Source: Maylandia zebra (taxonomy: Eukaryota > Chordata > Actinopteri > Cichliformes > Cichlidae). Taken from it: 64,000 nt of DNA. Within the stretch, counting starts at the first letter, position 1. Each line of letters opens with the position of its first letter. Below are positions 50,809 through 63,479 of this stretch, one piece after another. Location of the stretch: assembly GCF_041146795.1 (NCBI RefSeq), contig NC_135187.1, forward strand, positions 18,448,056-18,512,055, in the 5' to 3' direction. The translations under genes were made by a program, and so were the position numbers. The notes under the pieces are model-generated. The model saw only the letters and a program-made list of their open reading frames with translations. It was not told the DNA's origin and did no database searches.

Positions 50809-53800
50809 TCTTTTGTTTTTTTTGGTGGTGATAATATCTTTCATAATGGTTATTGTTATCAAGTTTTTCAAAGCGTGAAAGTTCCACTGAGGGAAGTGTG
50901 GTTTAAGGCTTTAAAAACTGTATTTATCAGCTTATGCACAAATGTAACCAAAAGAGCACTCGGAGAGAATCTTCTGCAAATCCCAAAGGCTCTTGTCTGA
51001 TTTTTTTTAATTTTTTTTAAAAATTTTATTTATTTATTTATTTTTTAAAGAGTGATAGCGATCTCTTTAGGGGGGAAAAAGGAGGGAAAGGTTTCGGCTC
51101 GGGTATCACGCAAATTGGTTTTGCTCTTTAAAAAAATTCCCGTCTGCATCTTGCAAGTGGAAATTAATTCTTCTATCCAACCCATCAAGGAAATTGACGC
51201 CCAAGTTTCGTTTGTTGTGTCTGTGGATATGCTCCACTTCCCCACCAGGTTTCATGAAACTCCAGTTGTTGGTTTTTGTGTAATCCTGCTGACAGACTGA
51301 AAACATGTCTCCACCCTGGGTTTTGCGCTTTGGAGGAATTACCTGTCACCTGGGCAGAGCAGTTTTCCCACGTGATGGTGACAGCGTTGATGTGTTTTAT
51401 TAGAGCTGGAATTTATTTTTTAAAATCACTGCTTTTATATGGACCAATCATCTGACTTTTCCTTTAGAAGCACTCTGAAGTTTAAATATTTTCAAATCTA
51501 AGTTTAGAAATTGTATTTTTGTAATTTCTTTTTAATTGGCGATTTGCATGAGAACCTAGCTCTTGCAGAAATAGCCAATGCCAGACACTAAAAGGGTGAA
51601 AACACAAAAGTAAAATAGAGTTAAAGTGAATTGAATTTCATTTTAACTGGGAATGATAATAGTGTTGTCAGAAAACTTTATAAAGACATTTAATTTCAGT
51701 ATAGCCAATACCTCAGTATAGCCAATACCTCAGTATAGCCAATACCTCAGTATAGCCAATACCTCAGTATAGCCAATACCTCAGTATAGCCAATACCTCA
51801 GTATAGCCAATACCTCAGTATAGCCAATACCTCAGTATAGCCAATACCTCAGTATAGCCAATACCTCAGTATAGCCAATACCTCAGTATAGCCAATACCT
51901 CAGTATAGCCAATACCTCAGTATAGCCAATACCTCAGTATAGCCAATACCTCAGTATAGCCAATACCTCAGTATAGCCAATACCTCAGTATAGCCAATAC
52001 CTCAGTATAGCCAATACCTCAGTATAGCCAATACCTCAGTATAGCCAATACCTCAGTATAGCCAATACCTCAGTATAGCCAATACCTCAGTATAGCCAAT
52101 ACCTCAGTATAGCCAATACCTCAGTATAGCCAATACCTCAGTATAGCCAATACCTCAGTATAGCCAATACCTCAGTATAGCCAATACCTCAGTATAGCCA
52201 ATACCTCAGTATAGCCAATACCTCAGTATAGCCAATACCTCAGTATAGCCAATACCTCAGTATAGCCAATACCTCAGTATAGCCAATACCTCAGTATAGC
52301 CAATACCTCAGTATAGCCAATACCTCAGTATAGCCAATACCTCAGTATAGCCAATACCTCAGTATAGCCAATACCTCAGTATAGCCAATACCTCAGTATA
52401 GCCAATACCTCAGTATAGCCAATACCTCAGTATAGCCAATACCTCAGTATAGCCAATACCTCAGTATAGCCAATACCTCAGTATAGCCAATACCTCAGTA
52501 TAGCCAATACCTCAGTATAGCCAATACCTCAGTATAGCCAATACCTCAGTATAGCCAATACCTCAGTATAGCCAATACCTCAGTATAGCCAATACCTCAG
52601 TATAGCCAATACCTCAGTATAGCCAATACCTCAGTATAGCCAATACCTCAGTATAGCCAATACCTCAGTATAGCCAATACCTCAGTATAGCCAATACCTC
52701 AGTATAGCCAATACCTCAGTATAGCCAATACCTCAGTATAGCCAATACCTCAGTATAGCCAATACCTCAGTATAGCCAATACCTCAGTATAGCCAATACC
52801 TCAGTATAGCCAATACCTCAGTATAGCCAATACCTCAGTATAGCCAATACCTCAGTATAGCCAATACCTCAGTATAGCCAATACCTCAGTATAGCCAATA
52901 CCTCAGTATAGCCAATACCTCAGTATAGCCAATACCTCAGTATAGCCAATACCTCAGTATAGCCAATACCTCAGTATAGCCAATACCTCAGTATAGCCAA
53001 TACCTCAGTATAGCCAATACCTCAGTATAGCCAATACCTCAGTATAGCCAATACCTCAGTATAGCCAATACCTCAGTATAGCCAATACCTCAGTATAGCC
53101 AATACCTCAGTATAGCCAATACCTCAGTATAGCCAATACCTCAGTATAGCCAATACCTCAGTATAGCCAATACCTCAGTATAGCCAATACCTCAGTATAG
53201 CCAATACCTCAGTATAGCCAATACCTCAGTATAGCCAATACCTCAGTATAGCCAATACCTCAGTATAGCCAATACCTCAGTATAGCCAATACCTCAGTAT
53301 AGCCAATACCTCAGTATAGCCAATACCTCAGTATAGCCAATACCTCAGTATAGCCAATACCTCAGTATAGCCAATACCTCAGTATAGCCAATACCTCAGT
53401 ATAGCCAATACCTCAGTATAGCCAATACCTCAGTATAGCCAATACCTCAGTATAGCCAATACCTCAGTATAGCCAATACCTCAGTATAGCCAATACCTCA
53501 GTATAGCCAATACCTCAGTATAGCCAATACCTCAGTATAGCCAATACCTCAGTATAGCCAATACCTCAGTATAGCCAATACCTCAGTATAGCCAATACCT
53601 CAGTATAGCCAATACCTCAGTATAGCCAATACCTCAGTATAGCCAATACCTCAGTATAGCCAATACCTCAGTATAGCCAATACCTCAGTATAGCCAATAC
53701 CTCAGTATAGCCAATACCTCAGTATAGCCAATACCTCAGTATAGCCAATACCTCAGTATAGCCAATACCTCAGTATAGCCAATACCTCAGTATAGCCAAT

Positions 53801-56800
53801 ACCTCAGTATAGCCAATACCTCAGTATAGCCAATACCTCAGTATAGCCAATACCTCAGTATAGCCAATACCTCAGTATAGCCAATACCTCAGTATAGCCA
53901 ATACCTCAGTATAGCCAATACCTCAGTATAGCCAATACCTCAGTATAGCCAATACATGTAAAATGCTTTAAATTAAACCTGCTGAGCATAAGCATGTTAG
54001 CATTGTCTGTCTGGACGGGCTGGCATGCTCAACTAGTGATCCGATCACTGCTGTAACTGCCTGCCTCTAAGAGCTGGTAACTGCGTTTCAGCTTAATTTA
54101 ATAATGTAAAGTCTTCTGACATTAATTAGAACTGTAAATTCATCCCATTGTTTTCTCCTGACCAATCTGCCTTCGGATAATTTGGGAAAATTGATTTATA
54201 TCCCTTGCACACAAAAGGTGCAAAGGTGTTTATGGCCCAATTCCTGTGCTCCTAATTCTTGACTTTACATGTTTTTGTTGTGTCTTAGTCGCTTGTGGAA
54301 GTGAGTCAGCCACTACCCCTCTCTCTTACCTCTGCTTCTAGTTTTTGGAGCAAATCACTAGCTTGTTAACACCTGCTTTACAACCAGTAAAAATGGGTGT
54401 AATGGGTAATCAGTAATGCTAGAGAAAAAAAAAAATCTTTTCCTGACATTAAAAACGGTGGCATATTTGGCTTTCTCTTCTAGTGCTCGGTCATCTTTTA
54501 GGAAAAAATGTTTGAGTTGTACTGTGCACCTTCTGTTGTAGCCTACAGGACAAGCTTAACCTAGTTTGTCCTCATCTGAAGATTAAGGTGAGATTACTGC
54601 TAGTATCCTATTACAAGGTCCAGAGGTTGCCAGATCTGCACTTTGGGGCCAAAATGATTAGTTTTCCAGTATAATGTTTGAAGTAAACCCTTGGAATTAA
54701 TATAGATTGTAGTGGGCTGAGGTTTAGCTTTAGGGATTCTCAGAAAATTGGAGTTAATGCAACCTGTCTTTAGGTCTGTTTTTCTACTGCTTAAAACATT
54801 ATACCCTTAAAGATCAGTTTAAAGTCCATGTGGGGACCATCATGTTGTGTTTTGTAGATTAAGCTTCTCAGATTGGGTAGAAATTGCATATATATGCATT
54901 TCAGCATCGTGCAGTTGTGACTTCCGCTCTGTAGCGGGTTAAGCAGGTGCTGCTATGAGGGTTCTGTAAGCGCAGGGGCTGGATGTTTCTCCCTTCACCC
55001 TTATGTATGTCACTGGAGGTTATAAGCCTTGTCCCTGCAGAGACTGCCCTTCAGTTGTGTCAGCTTTGACGAAAGAGTGCACATTTGTGGAAGAAACAGG
55101 GTTTTCTTTATGTAGATCTCAGGCACGGCCGAGGATTGTTCTGATCTGTTTTCTGCATGCTTGTTTGTAGACGCAGCTTTTGAATTCAGTCGCAGTCCCC
55201 CGGGGTGAGTCTCAGTTGGATCCCTGTATGCCCAACATGTACCAATGGCCTGTATTTATATAGCACTTTACTAGTCCCTAAGGACCCCAAAGCGCTTTAC
55301 ATATCCAGTCATCCACCCATTCACACACACATTCACACACTGGTGATGGCAAGCTACATTGTAGCCACAGCCACCCTGGGGCGCACTGACAGAGGCGAGG
55401 CTGCCGGACACTGGCGCCACCGGGCCCTCTGACCACCACCAGTAGGCAACGGGTGAAGTGTCTTGCCCAAGGACACAACCGAGACTGTCCGAGCCGGGGC
55501 TCGAACCGGCAACCTTCCGATTACAAGGCGAACTCCCAACTCTTGAGCCACGATCGCCCATTATGTTGCACCCTGCTTTTATTCAAATTGATCAATTGAT
55601 TTTTTTGGGGGGATGCTGACTGCTTTTCTTTTAAAGCGGCTGGCATTACAGTCCCTGAGGTTACATTTCTGCCTGTACAAGAAAATTCACACAGAAACTA
55701 AACCGCAGGGATCTGTTTAGCATTTAGTGCTATTCTGATCAAGGTTTTCTATTTATATCTAACACTGAAGAAGCTCTTGCTCAGTATTTATTTTTATTGT
55801 TTCTTTTTTTATGTGGTCCAGCCAGGCTTGAGAGATTAATATTTTTCTCCTGCTTGGTCTGTCAAGTCTATAAAGTTATCAGATCTTTAGCTCTTTGTGG
55901 TTTTTGGAACAAGAGGAGCTGTTTTTCTGCTGTGCCATAGAAGCTGTCTGTCAGATTTGTGGTGTTTAGAGCTACTTTAGGGATTCTGACAGCATTTAGG
56001 TCAAACTCAGTGGGAGGACTTTTCCAGCTGGTGATTAGTGTATTTCACTGCAGCCTTTAAACTCTGTAGGTTTGTGCTTTTCAGAGCATGTTTTTTTTAA
56101 TTTTTTTTTTATTTTTTAATCCACACACTGCCATTGGCTTGAAGCTGTTTGATTAAAAGCTGATTCTTTGTGTGATGTATTCAGTCTCAGCTCATGTGTA
56201 GTTTTTATCTGTATGTGCCTTTTTTCTTTCAAAAATGTTATCCTGCATTTTCAGTGTCTGCTTTTATGCCAGTTTCCTATTGAAGTGGAAATGATCATAT
56301 GTAACATCAGAGCTGACTGTTCTCAGGGCTCAGCGTTTTCCAGTTGACTTCACTGATGAATGCAAACTCAGCTGAGTTTGACCTGAAGACGTAAAGAAGC
56401 TCCGTCTTCTGTCCCACTCTGAAGTGGGAAGGTGATGCTTCAGACCGGAGGAGGCTGAGCATCCGCTCCTGCAGTGGAAGACCTCACGGTTTAACTTTGG
56501 TTATGTAACTGTCTGTGTTGCGGTGGCTTCACTCTACTGCTGCAGCAAATGCTGAAGGCGGCTTATCTGATGTCTTTGTGAAATCTACAGGCCGCAGTGA
56601 TACCCAGGGCTGTGCGATTGTGTTACCTCTGCTCCAGGAATCTGTTCGGGTAGTTGGTGTAGTCTGCAAAAGGGAAACTGTCTCCATTTCCGGTTCCACT
56701 ACAGCTTGGAGAGTAGCTGGACAGTGTTTGTAGACACGTCCATCACTTTCATGCAAATTCCAACTGCATTACTGACTATAGTAGTGACCTAAGCAATCAC

Positions 56801-59800
56801 AAGGAGGGATTTTTCTTTTCTCCAAATCAGTAATGCACGTTCTTCCCTCACGACAGGTGGCTGACAGATGGTCATGAACTGACCTTCATAGGACTGCGTG
56901 ACTGGTCATTAAAAATCATGCAACTGCTTTCAACTGGTCAGGAAATCCTAATTTCTCTCCTCAAGCCCAGTGGCTGCCAGATGGGACTTTATTTGCCCGA
57001 TCTTACATTGTCATCGTGATTGTCATTTGTCCGAGATGGTGGACAAGTTAACATCATGTGGTTACGTGTCTGCAAAAACCTCAATAAGCAAATTTCATTT
57101 CATTAATGGCCACATCAAGGGCCAGATATGCAGTTTATTGATATGCTTTAATTTTCTTATAAAAAGAAATGTTGGAGGTCACATAGAGGCTTCGTACAGG
57201 CAGTTCTGTCCACAGAAAGCTGTTCTCGCACATGCTTCTACAAGTATCACCTAACACGTTTCATAGATCCGAACTTATGGCTGTGTCAAAAAGATCATGT
57301 AGTTCACGTGCATCAGAGCCTGGTGCTGAAATTAGCCATGATAAAATCTACATTTTCAGTTTAAAGATGAACCAAAAACCTCAAATTGGCCTCTGTGACT
57401 TGGACATTTCCTCTTGTGTGATGTGGAAATGATGACGACAATATTAGACTTGAGCTTTTGCTATAGTTGAAATGTTTTTAAGCTCAGCAAGCTCAGCACC
57501 CTCTTAATCACTAGTGAAACTTTGAGTTTACTCACCTGTACCTTGAACCTTACCTTGAGGATTATTTGACTAGTACTATGTTTAATGATCAGACTAGTTG
57601 TAAATTCTGCATAAATTGGGTAGAGGTCTCAGCAGCACAGGAGCCTGACTTCTTTCTGCTTTGCTCGTGTGAGGATGTGCTGCTCTTCAGCACAAACGAC
57701 TCATTCTTTGCACATCTGCGTAAGCGCTGACTCACCGATGGTTTTCCCTCCATCTTGGTTGCTCCTTGTACTGCTTTTCAGCTTATACAACTACAAGAAC
57801 TACAACTATACAAGAGAATGTAAACAGTTGAGTTTTTTGCGATCTATTTAAAATAGTGAAAATTTGAATTGGCTACACATAAAACATACTGTAGTAGGAA
57901 GAGTTCTGTTTCGCTCAAAAACCCACATTGAACTGCACTTTGCAGAATAGGTTTCTGTGCTTTAATGTTGGTAAAACACTGTTTTTCCTCACGCTGTAGA
58001 CTGCTGGAGCACATTTTCTCACCCTTTGTTTAAAACTCCTTCTTTAACATCCTAAACCTAGTCTGCTTAGCTGGTTCAATGAAAATATGGCAAAGCTGGT
58101 TACATAGTCATGGTGTTTCCTGGCTTAAAATAGTCCTTTGGAGGCTCATTATATGCATAAACTCTATTGGTCCACATAAAGTTAAACAAAAAGTCTGTAT
58201 TTGCTTGCCTAACAATAGGCTGTGTATTTTCCAGGCTAATTTTGGTGAATTTGAGTAAGTAAAAATGACAAAACCTCACCAAAAATGCTTATATTTATAT
58301 TTGCTCTGTGGTTTATTTAACCATCAGACAACCAAGGTTAGTTGTATGACAGATTAATGACTTTTCCAAGCAAATACATGCACGCACACACTCCTCCCTA
58401 GCTGTTGAGACAAAAAAATGTGCTTACTTATGAGTTCTTTATTTTATTGTCAGACAACTACTGTCTGAGTGTGCACCTAGTACAGACCTGTTTTAACTAA
58501 TTAACTGTGGAAATACTCCCAAATTTGCTGATCTGCTTCTTTGGAAGGGAAAAGGAAAGCTGCATCTAAATCTAACTTTTTTTTTTTTTTTTTTTTTTTA
58601 ATAGTTTCATACACTAAAAATATATGTTCCAATTATTGTGAATTGTGATCTGCCTTTTTGGTTCAAGAGTGAACATGAAATCTGTGAGGTGGACAAAGGT
58701 TATTCATGAATGAGGAATTCTTTTTGTATTTTGTCACAGATTCTTAAGATAATGCCTCTGGCACAGGGAAGTAGATTCTCTATGTAAAATCCCTCATTGT
58801 TAAAAACTTTCCCCATGCAGTGATGTAATGCAGCTGGTTATTATCTTTCTTTGTGGAGGTTGAGGGAAAGTGCACTCTATTTTGAGTGGATTGGTGATTC
58901 ACAATCTTGAGGATGCTTGTAAACTTTCTGAGAAAGCCTGTCACGGAGCTCAAGCTGAATTCATTCTGTGTTACGATTTTCTTTTTCTTTGGCACCCAGA
59001 TGACTCATCCTGCTGCATTTCCTACTAGGCATTTTTAAACACTGGTCATATCCCGTGTTACCTGCTGTGGCTGCCTGGGGAATTTACTTGGAGCCTTATT
59101 CACCTAATAGTTTGCTACCACACTTATCCCGTAGCTTAAACCCCAGCAGTGGTTTTCCTGGCTGCCTTTCACAGCTGTTTACCCACATGCTTCCTCTTCC
59201 TCCACCTCACTGCCTCAATCCTCTGAATCACAAGTCTTCAGATGTGACTGTTTTCAGTTACTCACCACAATCTATATTTTCCTTATTTCCTCTCCTGTTT
59301 TCTTTTCAATAAGTCTGGCTTTTGATACTTAAGATGCCTCTTCCCCATTCCTTCTGACTTGAACTCAAAGGAACTTTCTCCATATGTCGCTGAACAGAAT
59401 TATTTAGCTGCTGTGTTGGTTGACCTGTGGCCCGTTCCCACTAAACACTGATTCTTCCATCCTTCAGCTCCCTTTGAGTTAAGGTTACCAGTTGGGGTCT
59501 GGTAACCTTAACTCCAGTCGGAGTCTGTGAGCCGTCATAGGGTGAGAGGCGAGATAAATCCTGTTCACCTAACCCTATGGACCATATGTGGCAAAATTCA
59601 TCCAAATTATCGGGAATATTGTACTTGGTGCTTAATTATTGTATTAAACAGTGATCCTTACTGTGCTAGTTGCTGTTGAACCACTGGACAATCACTGAAA
59701 CTAATTTTGTGTTTGATTAGAAAATTTGATTCAAACAGTAACTGTTGGCTAAACGTACTCTTGACCCACCACTACAGAAAATGTCCTTAACTGGACATGT

Positions 59801-62800
59801 AGTATAGTGAGACTGCTTAGCCTGGACATGAAAACACGAGGTTTCTTATGTATACGTGGTGCAGTATAAAGCTGATGATCCTTTTTGCCTGTGAATGAGA
59901 TCCCCATGTGCAGACGGTCACTCCTGAATTTCCTAGTTTCCCTGCCCACTACAGTGCATGTTGTACTACAGATGGATTAAAAGGTTGCATAATAAGACAC
60001 TAAGGAATAGGATATTTGTTTTAGCCTGGGAACAGGATTATCAACTGCACACAGAGATGATTGAGGAATGATAACGATGTAACACTATGAAAGCAATCTT
60101 TTCCCAGTGAGAATAGGTGGGTTGATTTTTGGAAATTGAGAGAATCTATTCCTGCTTTTTTTTTTTTTTTTTTTTTTTTTTTCTTTCTGGGGGGCATTTT
60201 TAAATCTTTTGATGTTTAATAGGCAAACAAATTGTATTATTGGTTATAATCCAATATGCATATCTGTGCACAGACTTTGAAGAGCAGGTGCTCACGTCAG
60301 AAAAAGCCATTATAAAATAATAAGAAAATATTGAGTTGCACACAGTAGCAGACGCTTTCCTTGCTTGCGTACTTACCGATTTATTTATATCTATGAAAAT
60401 ATTTTCATAAAGAGTCGGTGATCTTATTCAATTTCATAATGTTCCAAAATATCATACACTTAAGTAATGAAAATGATGAAAAATCGATAAAATTTACAGT
60501 GATGTGTTGTGACTCCACAAAGATATGTTGAGGACTAATGCTCATGACATTATGATCACATGGTTCTTTCTGTTGTCACACATGGGGTCCAACAGAGCTC
60601 AGGTGATTTTAAAGCAGAATAGCTTGCTTTTTATAAGTGGGCTGTTACTGCTTATGTTCGTCCGGCTGTAATCGTATCTCAACTTCATAATGCTGACAAA
60701 CGTGGACGAAGCTAGTGCAAACACGGTCGTTAACTGGCTGTCGCTAATAAAAGCAGGTCAGAGCCATGCTGCTGCTCCTCTGGGTGCTGCAACGGCACGC
60801 ATAGCTGGCTGTGAAGATAAGATGGCTGGGCCGGGCATTGTTGGGCAGAGGTTAGTTTTTGTTTAATAAAATTGGAACTTAATTATATACAGTTTCTAAA
60901 ATCCCAATGCGTTGAATTAACTGAAACTGATGCCCATTCAGAACTCTATCTTTCACCATGATCATGAGTTCAGAATTTTTTGTCTGACCCTGTGATTCCT
61001 CAGATATGTTACCAGACCCGTTTTGGCTTTTGGACTATACAAACAAAACAAACAACACAAAAAAAACCAACATTTAAGCTACAATGTGCTGCACCTTGAT
61101 GTACCAGGACATCAAATACATTGTCACAACTGTGAAAATGGATCGTACAGTATCCAAGTAAAATCCCACACTCTAGAACTGCGTGGTTTGTGTCAGTTAT
61201 TTTAGTAGTCAGTCTGATTAAATGAGTTTCTTTTCGCCTTGTTGACCTTAACATACCTAAACGTGTGCACTCCACACCCTTCTCTTCCATGTAGTACACT
61301 CCCAGACTCCAAAGACGAGTGCAGTGCTGTTTTTGGCACCAAACCAGCGCATATCCAGCCATGCCCATCAGAACTAGCTTCACTCACAGCAACGGTCTGG
61401 TTTGTTTGGGACACCTCCCTCTTTCAACAATACACATCTGGAAATAGAATATGCAGTGCAGTAATGACAGAGCATTTATTTAATGGCTCTGGTGACAAGT
61501 GGCAAACAAAATAAACACAGAAGTTATGGCAAAATTTACTGAAGTCAATTTTTGTGTTTGCTGCTGAAACTTCAGGTGAAGTGCTCTGTATCCTTAGCCT
61601 TTGAGTATCAAAGGATGTCCACGTGCGGAATAGTATTTTAATTTTTGTGGGTACTTTGCTAAATGTCTTCACTCCCACCGCGCTCTGATTGAAATCATTT
61701 GGCCCGGTCATAACGATATCTGACGTTTCCAAGGTTGTTTCAGGTTGACTGGCCAATACTTCCGACACTTGTTGACCTCAGACCGAGGGTTAGATCAGTG
61801 AACTAAGTGCGCTGATGTAAAACTAGCAGTTTTGTGTGATCTGATAGTTGTTTGAAACATCAGGAAAGAAAAAAAAAATGAAGGTCATGTCCTACTAATT
61901 AATGAGAGAAGGCAGTGATGAAATGAAATCATCTCCTGGATTATGGTAATTATTAAGTTTCTGTCGGATACACTGGCCTTTTTACTCATTCACTTTGAAG
62001 ACGTGAACTGTCCTCCGTTCAGGTGAACTGAGGTTTGTTGTAGATACGGTTGTTTATCTGAGTAAGGCAAGGGTACTATGAAATGAGGCTTGTTCCATGA
62101 GGATGTGCTGGTGTGCTTTTAATTATAGCGGAGCAGGAGGAGACAAAAAGCTGAATGTCGTCTGTCAGCTGGAAAGAACATAATGTTGGCATAGTTAACT
62201 TGGAGTAAACAGATTTCAGCAGATGGGAAAGAAATGTTTTTACCCCTCGAGCTAAGAAGAGCCACCGATTTGAACCAATACAGTGAAGACTTACAGCAGA
62301 GTATTACTGCATTTGCTTTCTGCAAATACGATACTGAGGACATATGACATTGAATACAGTATAAAGGAAGTTTGTGGAGTGACCGACGTGATTACTCATT
62401 AAACGTGGTCTGATTTCATCAAGCTGAAGTTGTCTGGCCATAGTTCGCTCCTGCTTCTGCAGTATTGGTCAGAATTTAACCAAACTTGCAATGATCACCC
62501 AAATTGTGATCATAGTCACAGTCAAGGTCATTGTTGTTGGTCTCAGTGGATTTTAATTATTAGTGTGCACAATCCCGCTAACTAGTGACAAGAAAACGTA
62601 TCCTTTTCTTTCTGTAGTTCACACATTACATGTGAATTGTGATGATTGTGAGACGCATGAGCTGCTATTCACTCACGGCGGCGTAACATCCGATTGAGCC
62701 ATGTAAGAATAAAGGAGGTGTTTATCCAGAGAATTCGCACAGTGAGCAGAAGTCATGGTTGTTGCCTCCTTGATGCTCTGCAGAACATTTTCTATTGTCA

Positions 62801-63479
62801 GGAAACATGTCCGACTGAGACTCGCGTGACATTATGAAGCATTCATGTGTGGAAATCCTTTTCATCATAACTATTCAAAACACAATTCGACTTATCGAAT
62901 GCATAAACGTTGTACTGTTCATGCCTTTAACACAATGAGTAATCACTCACATTGCGTGCTAGAAAAAGTAAGCAAACCTATGTGCTAAAGACTGATATTC
63001 TTTTTGGTGTTCCAGTTTAGGAGATGATGAAAGTTGTCAGTGTGTGCACCTTTAGAAGTGATCCTCACAATAATTAAAGTCAACACTTGCAAGTACAACT
63101 GTTTGTTTCAGAATTTATCTGTTGTTCAAGCCCCTGAGTGCCTAAAGCTACAAAATGTAAAATCAACTTGGTGGCCTGTACAAAATAATAACCTACAACC
63201 TCTTCTTTTTAGGTTATTGACTCACTGGGTGTCATGATCTACAAAGCTCTAGACTATGGCCTCAAAGAAAACGAAGAGCGCGAGCTCAGCCCGCCGCTGG
63301 AGCGCCTCATCGACATGATGACCAACACGGAGGAAACGGAGAGTGACCCCTGTCCCGACGAGGGCTACGAGGCCACAGAAGAAGAGGATGAATGCGAAGA
63401 AGAGGAGGAAGGGGACCTCGTGTCTGATGGCTCCAGCAGTACAATCAGTAGCATCCGGAGCTATCGAGACATCATCATG
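44857..63479 (+). CDS. spire1: Protein spire homologue 1, N-terminal part (KIND domain); gene continues beyond window
   Basis: Three coding exons are 44857-45202, 49500-49531 (32 bp) and 63213-63479, phases matching, 215 codons so far. The start ATG 44857 has A at -3 and G at +4. The first exon has [20 protein letters not shown] then AVCYQCC, the hallmark of the KIND domain. The third has [20 protein letters not shown] then [13 protein letters not shown], an acidic loop [19 protein letters not shown], and [22 protein letters not shown] favours SPIRE1 over SPIRE2. Known role: the KIND domain binds formin-2-type formins. The WH2 actin-binding repeats, spire box and FYVE-like domain that would follow lie outside the window. 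Introns 1 (4.3 kb) and 2 (13.7 kb) are large; intron 2 holds the 17-bp minisatellite. Confidence 0.95.
46075..46440 (+). repeat. Interspersed repeat copy, spire1 intron 1
   Basis: It starts TTCAATTCAGATTTTTTTAT and passes ATGGCACCAAATCACAGCAG, CGCCTCAAGATGCTTCACAT and AACAGGAAGAAACC. It shares its order of motifs with the copy at 49540-49860: TTCAATT start, CAAGGCGCTTTATA-like, GTAAAGACCCTA-like, GGAAAAACTCCC-like, AGGAAGAAACCTC-like. This is a common non-coding repeat in spiny-rayed fishes from memory; probably retroelement-derived. Confidence 0.65.
46441..49499. other. spire1 intron 1, remainder
   Basis: No repeat or gene is recognised with confidence. The longest frame (47278-47736) has no family resemblance. 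The stretch 47050-47850 is more GC-rich than its surroundings and could hold conserved regulatory sequence, which only comparison can show. Confidence 0.35.
49540..49862 (+). repeat. Interspersed repeat copy, spire1 intron 2
   Basis: Same family and orientation as 46075-46440. It begins nine bases after the 32-bp exon ends, with repeated TTCAATT words. It includes AAGGCGCTTTATACTGAAAG, GGGAAGGAAAAACTCCC and CAGCTGAGCCAGGCTCAGG. No coding function. Confidence 0.7.
50766..50807. repeat. Poly(T) tract
   Basis: Forty-two T residues run without interruption in spire1 intron 2. It could be the tail of an old antisense retrocopy, but no body was recognised beside it. Confidence 0.9.
51697..53955. 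repeat. 17-bp minisatellite, about 133 copies
   Basis: The unit CAGTATAGCCAATACCT is repeated in register from 51697 to 53955. The distance from the first base to the last partial unit is 2,244 = 132 x 17, followed by 15 more bases. I saw no variant unit. The period is not a multiple of three, and every frame meets a stop (TAG on plus, TGA on minus) within three units, so it is not coding. Each unit carries GCCAAT. It is in the 13.7-kb intron 2 of spire1. Confidence 0.98.
53956..63212. other. spire1 intron 2, right part
   Basis: Apart from the SINE at 55240-55562 and poly(T) runs (about 58578-58600 and 60158-60182), no gene or clear element is recognised. Minus-strand frames 61009-61383 and 61424-61768 show no family resemblance. 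Confidence 0.4.
55240..55562 (-). mobile_element. Well-preserved tRNA-derived SINE
   Basis: Read on the minus strand, it starts GGGCGATCGTGGCTCAAGAG (A box region), then GGTTGCCGGTTCGAGCCCCG with an intact B box (GGTTCGAGCCC). The body is TTGGGCAAGACACTTCACCC and the tail AGTAAAGTGCTATATAAATA near 55253. It is much less decayed than the copies at 29640 and 37165, so it inserted more recently. Located in spire1 intron 2. Confidence 0.85.

Noticed and set aside
51697-53955. CRISPR-like array or protein repeat
   Set aside because: There are no spacers: units abut directly. All frames contain stops, and the context is a vertebrate intron.
55490-55560. Genuine tRNA gene on the minus strand
   Set aside because: The A/B boxes are good but the head continues into a SINE body and tail, and the stems needed for a cloverleaf are not convincingly paired.
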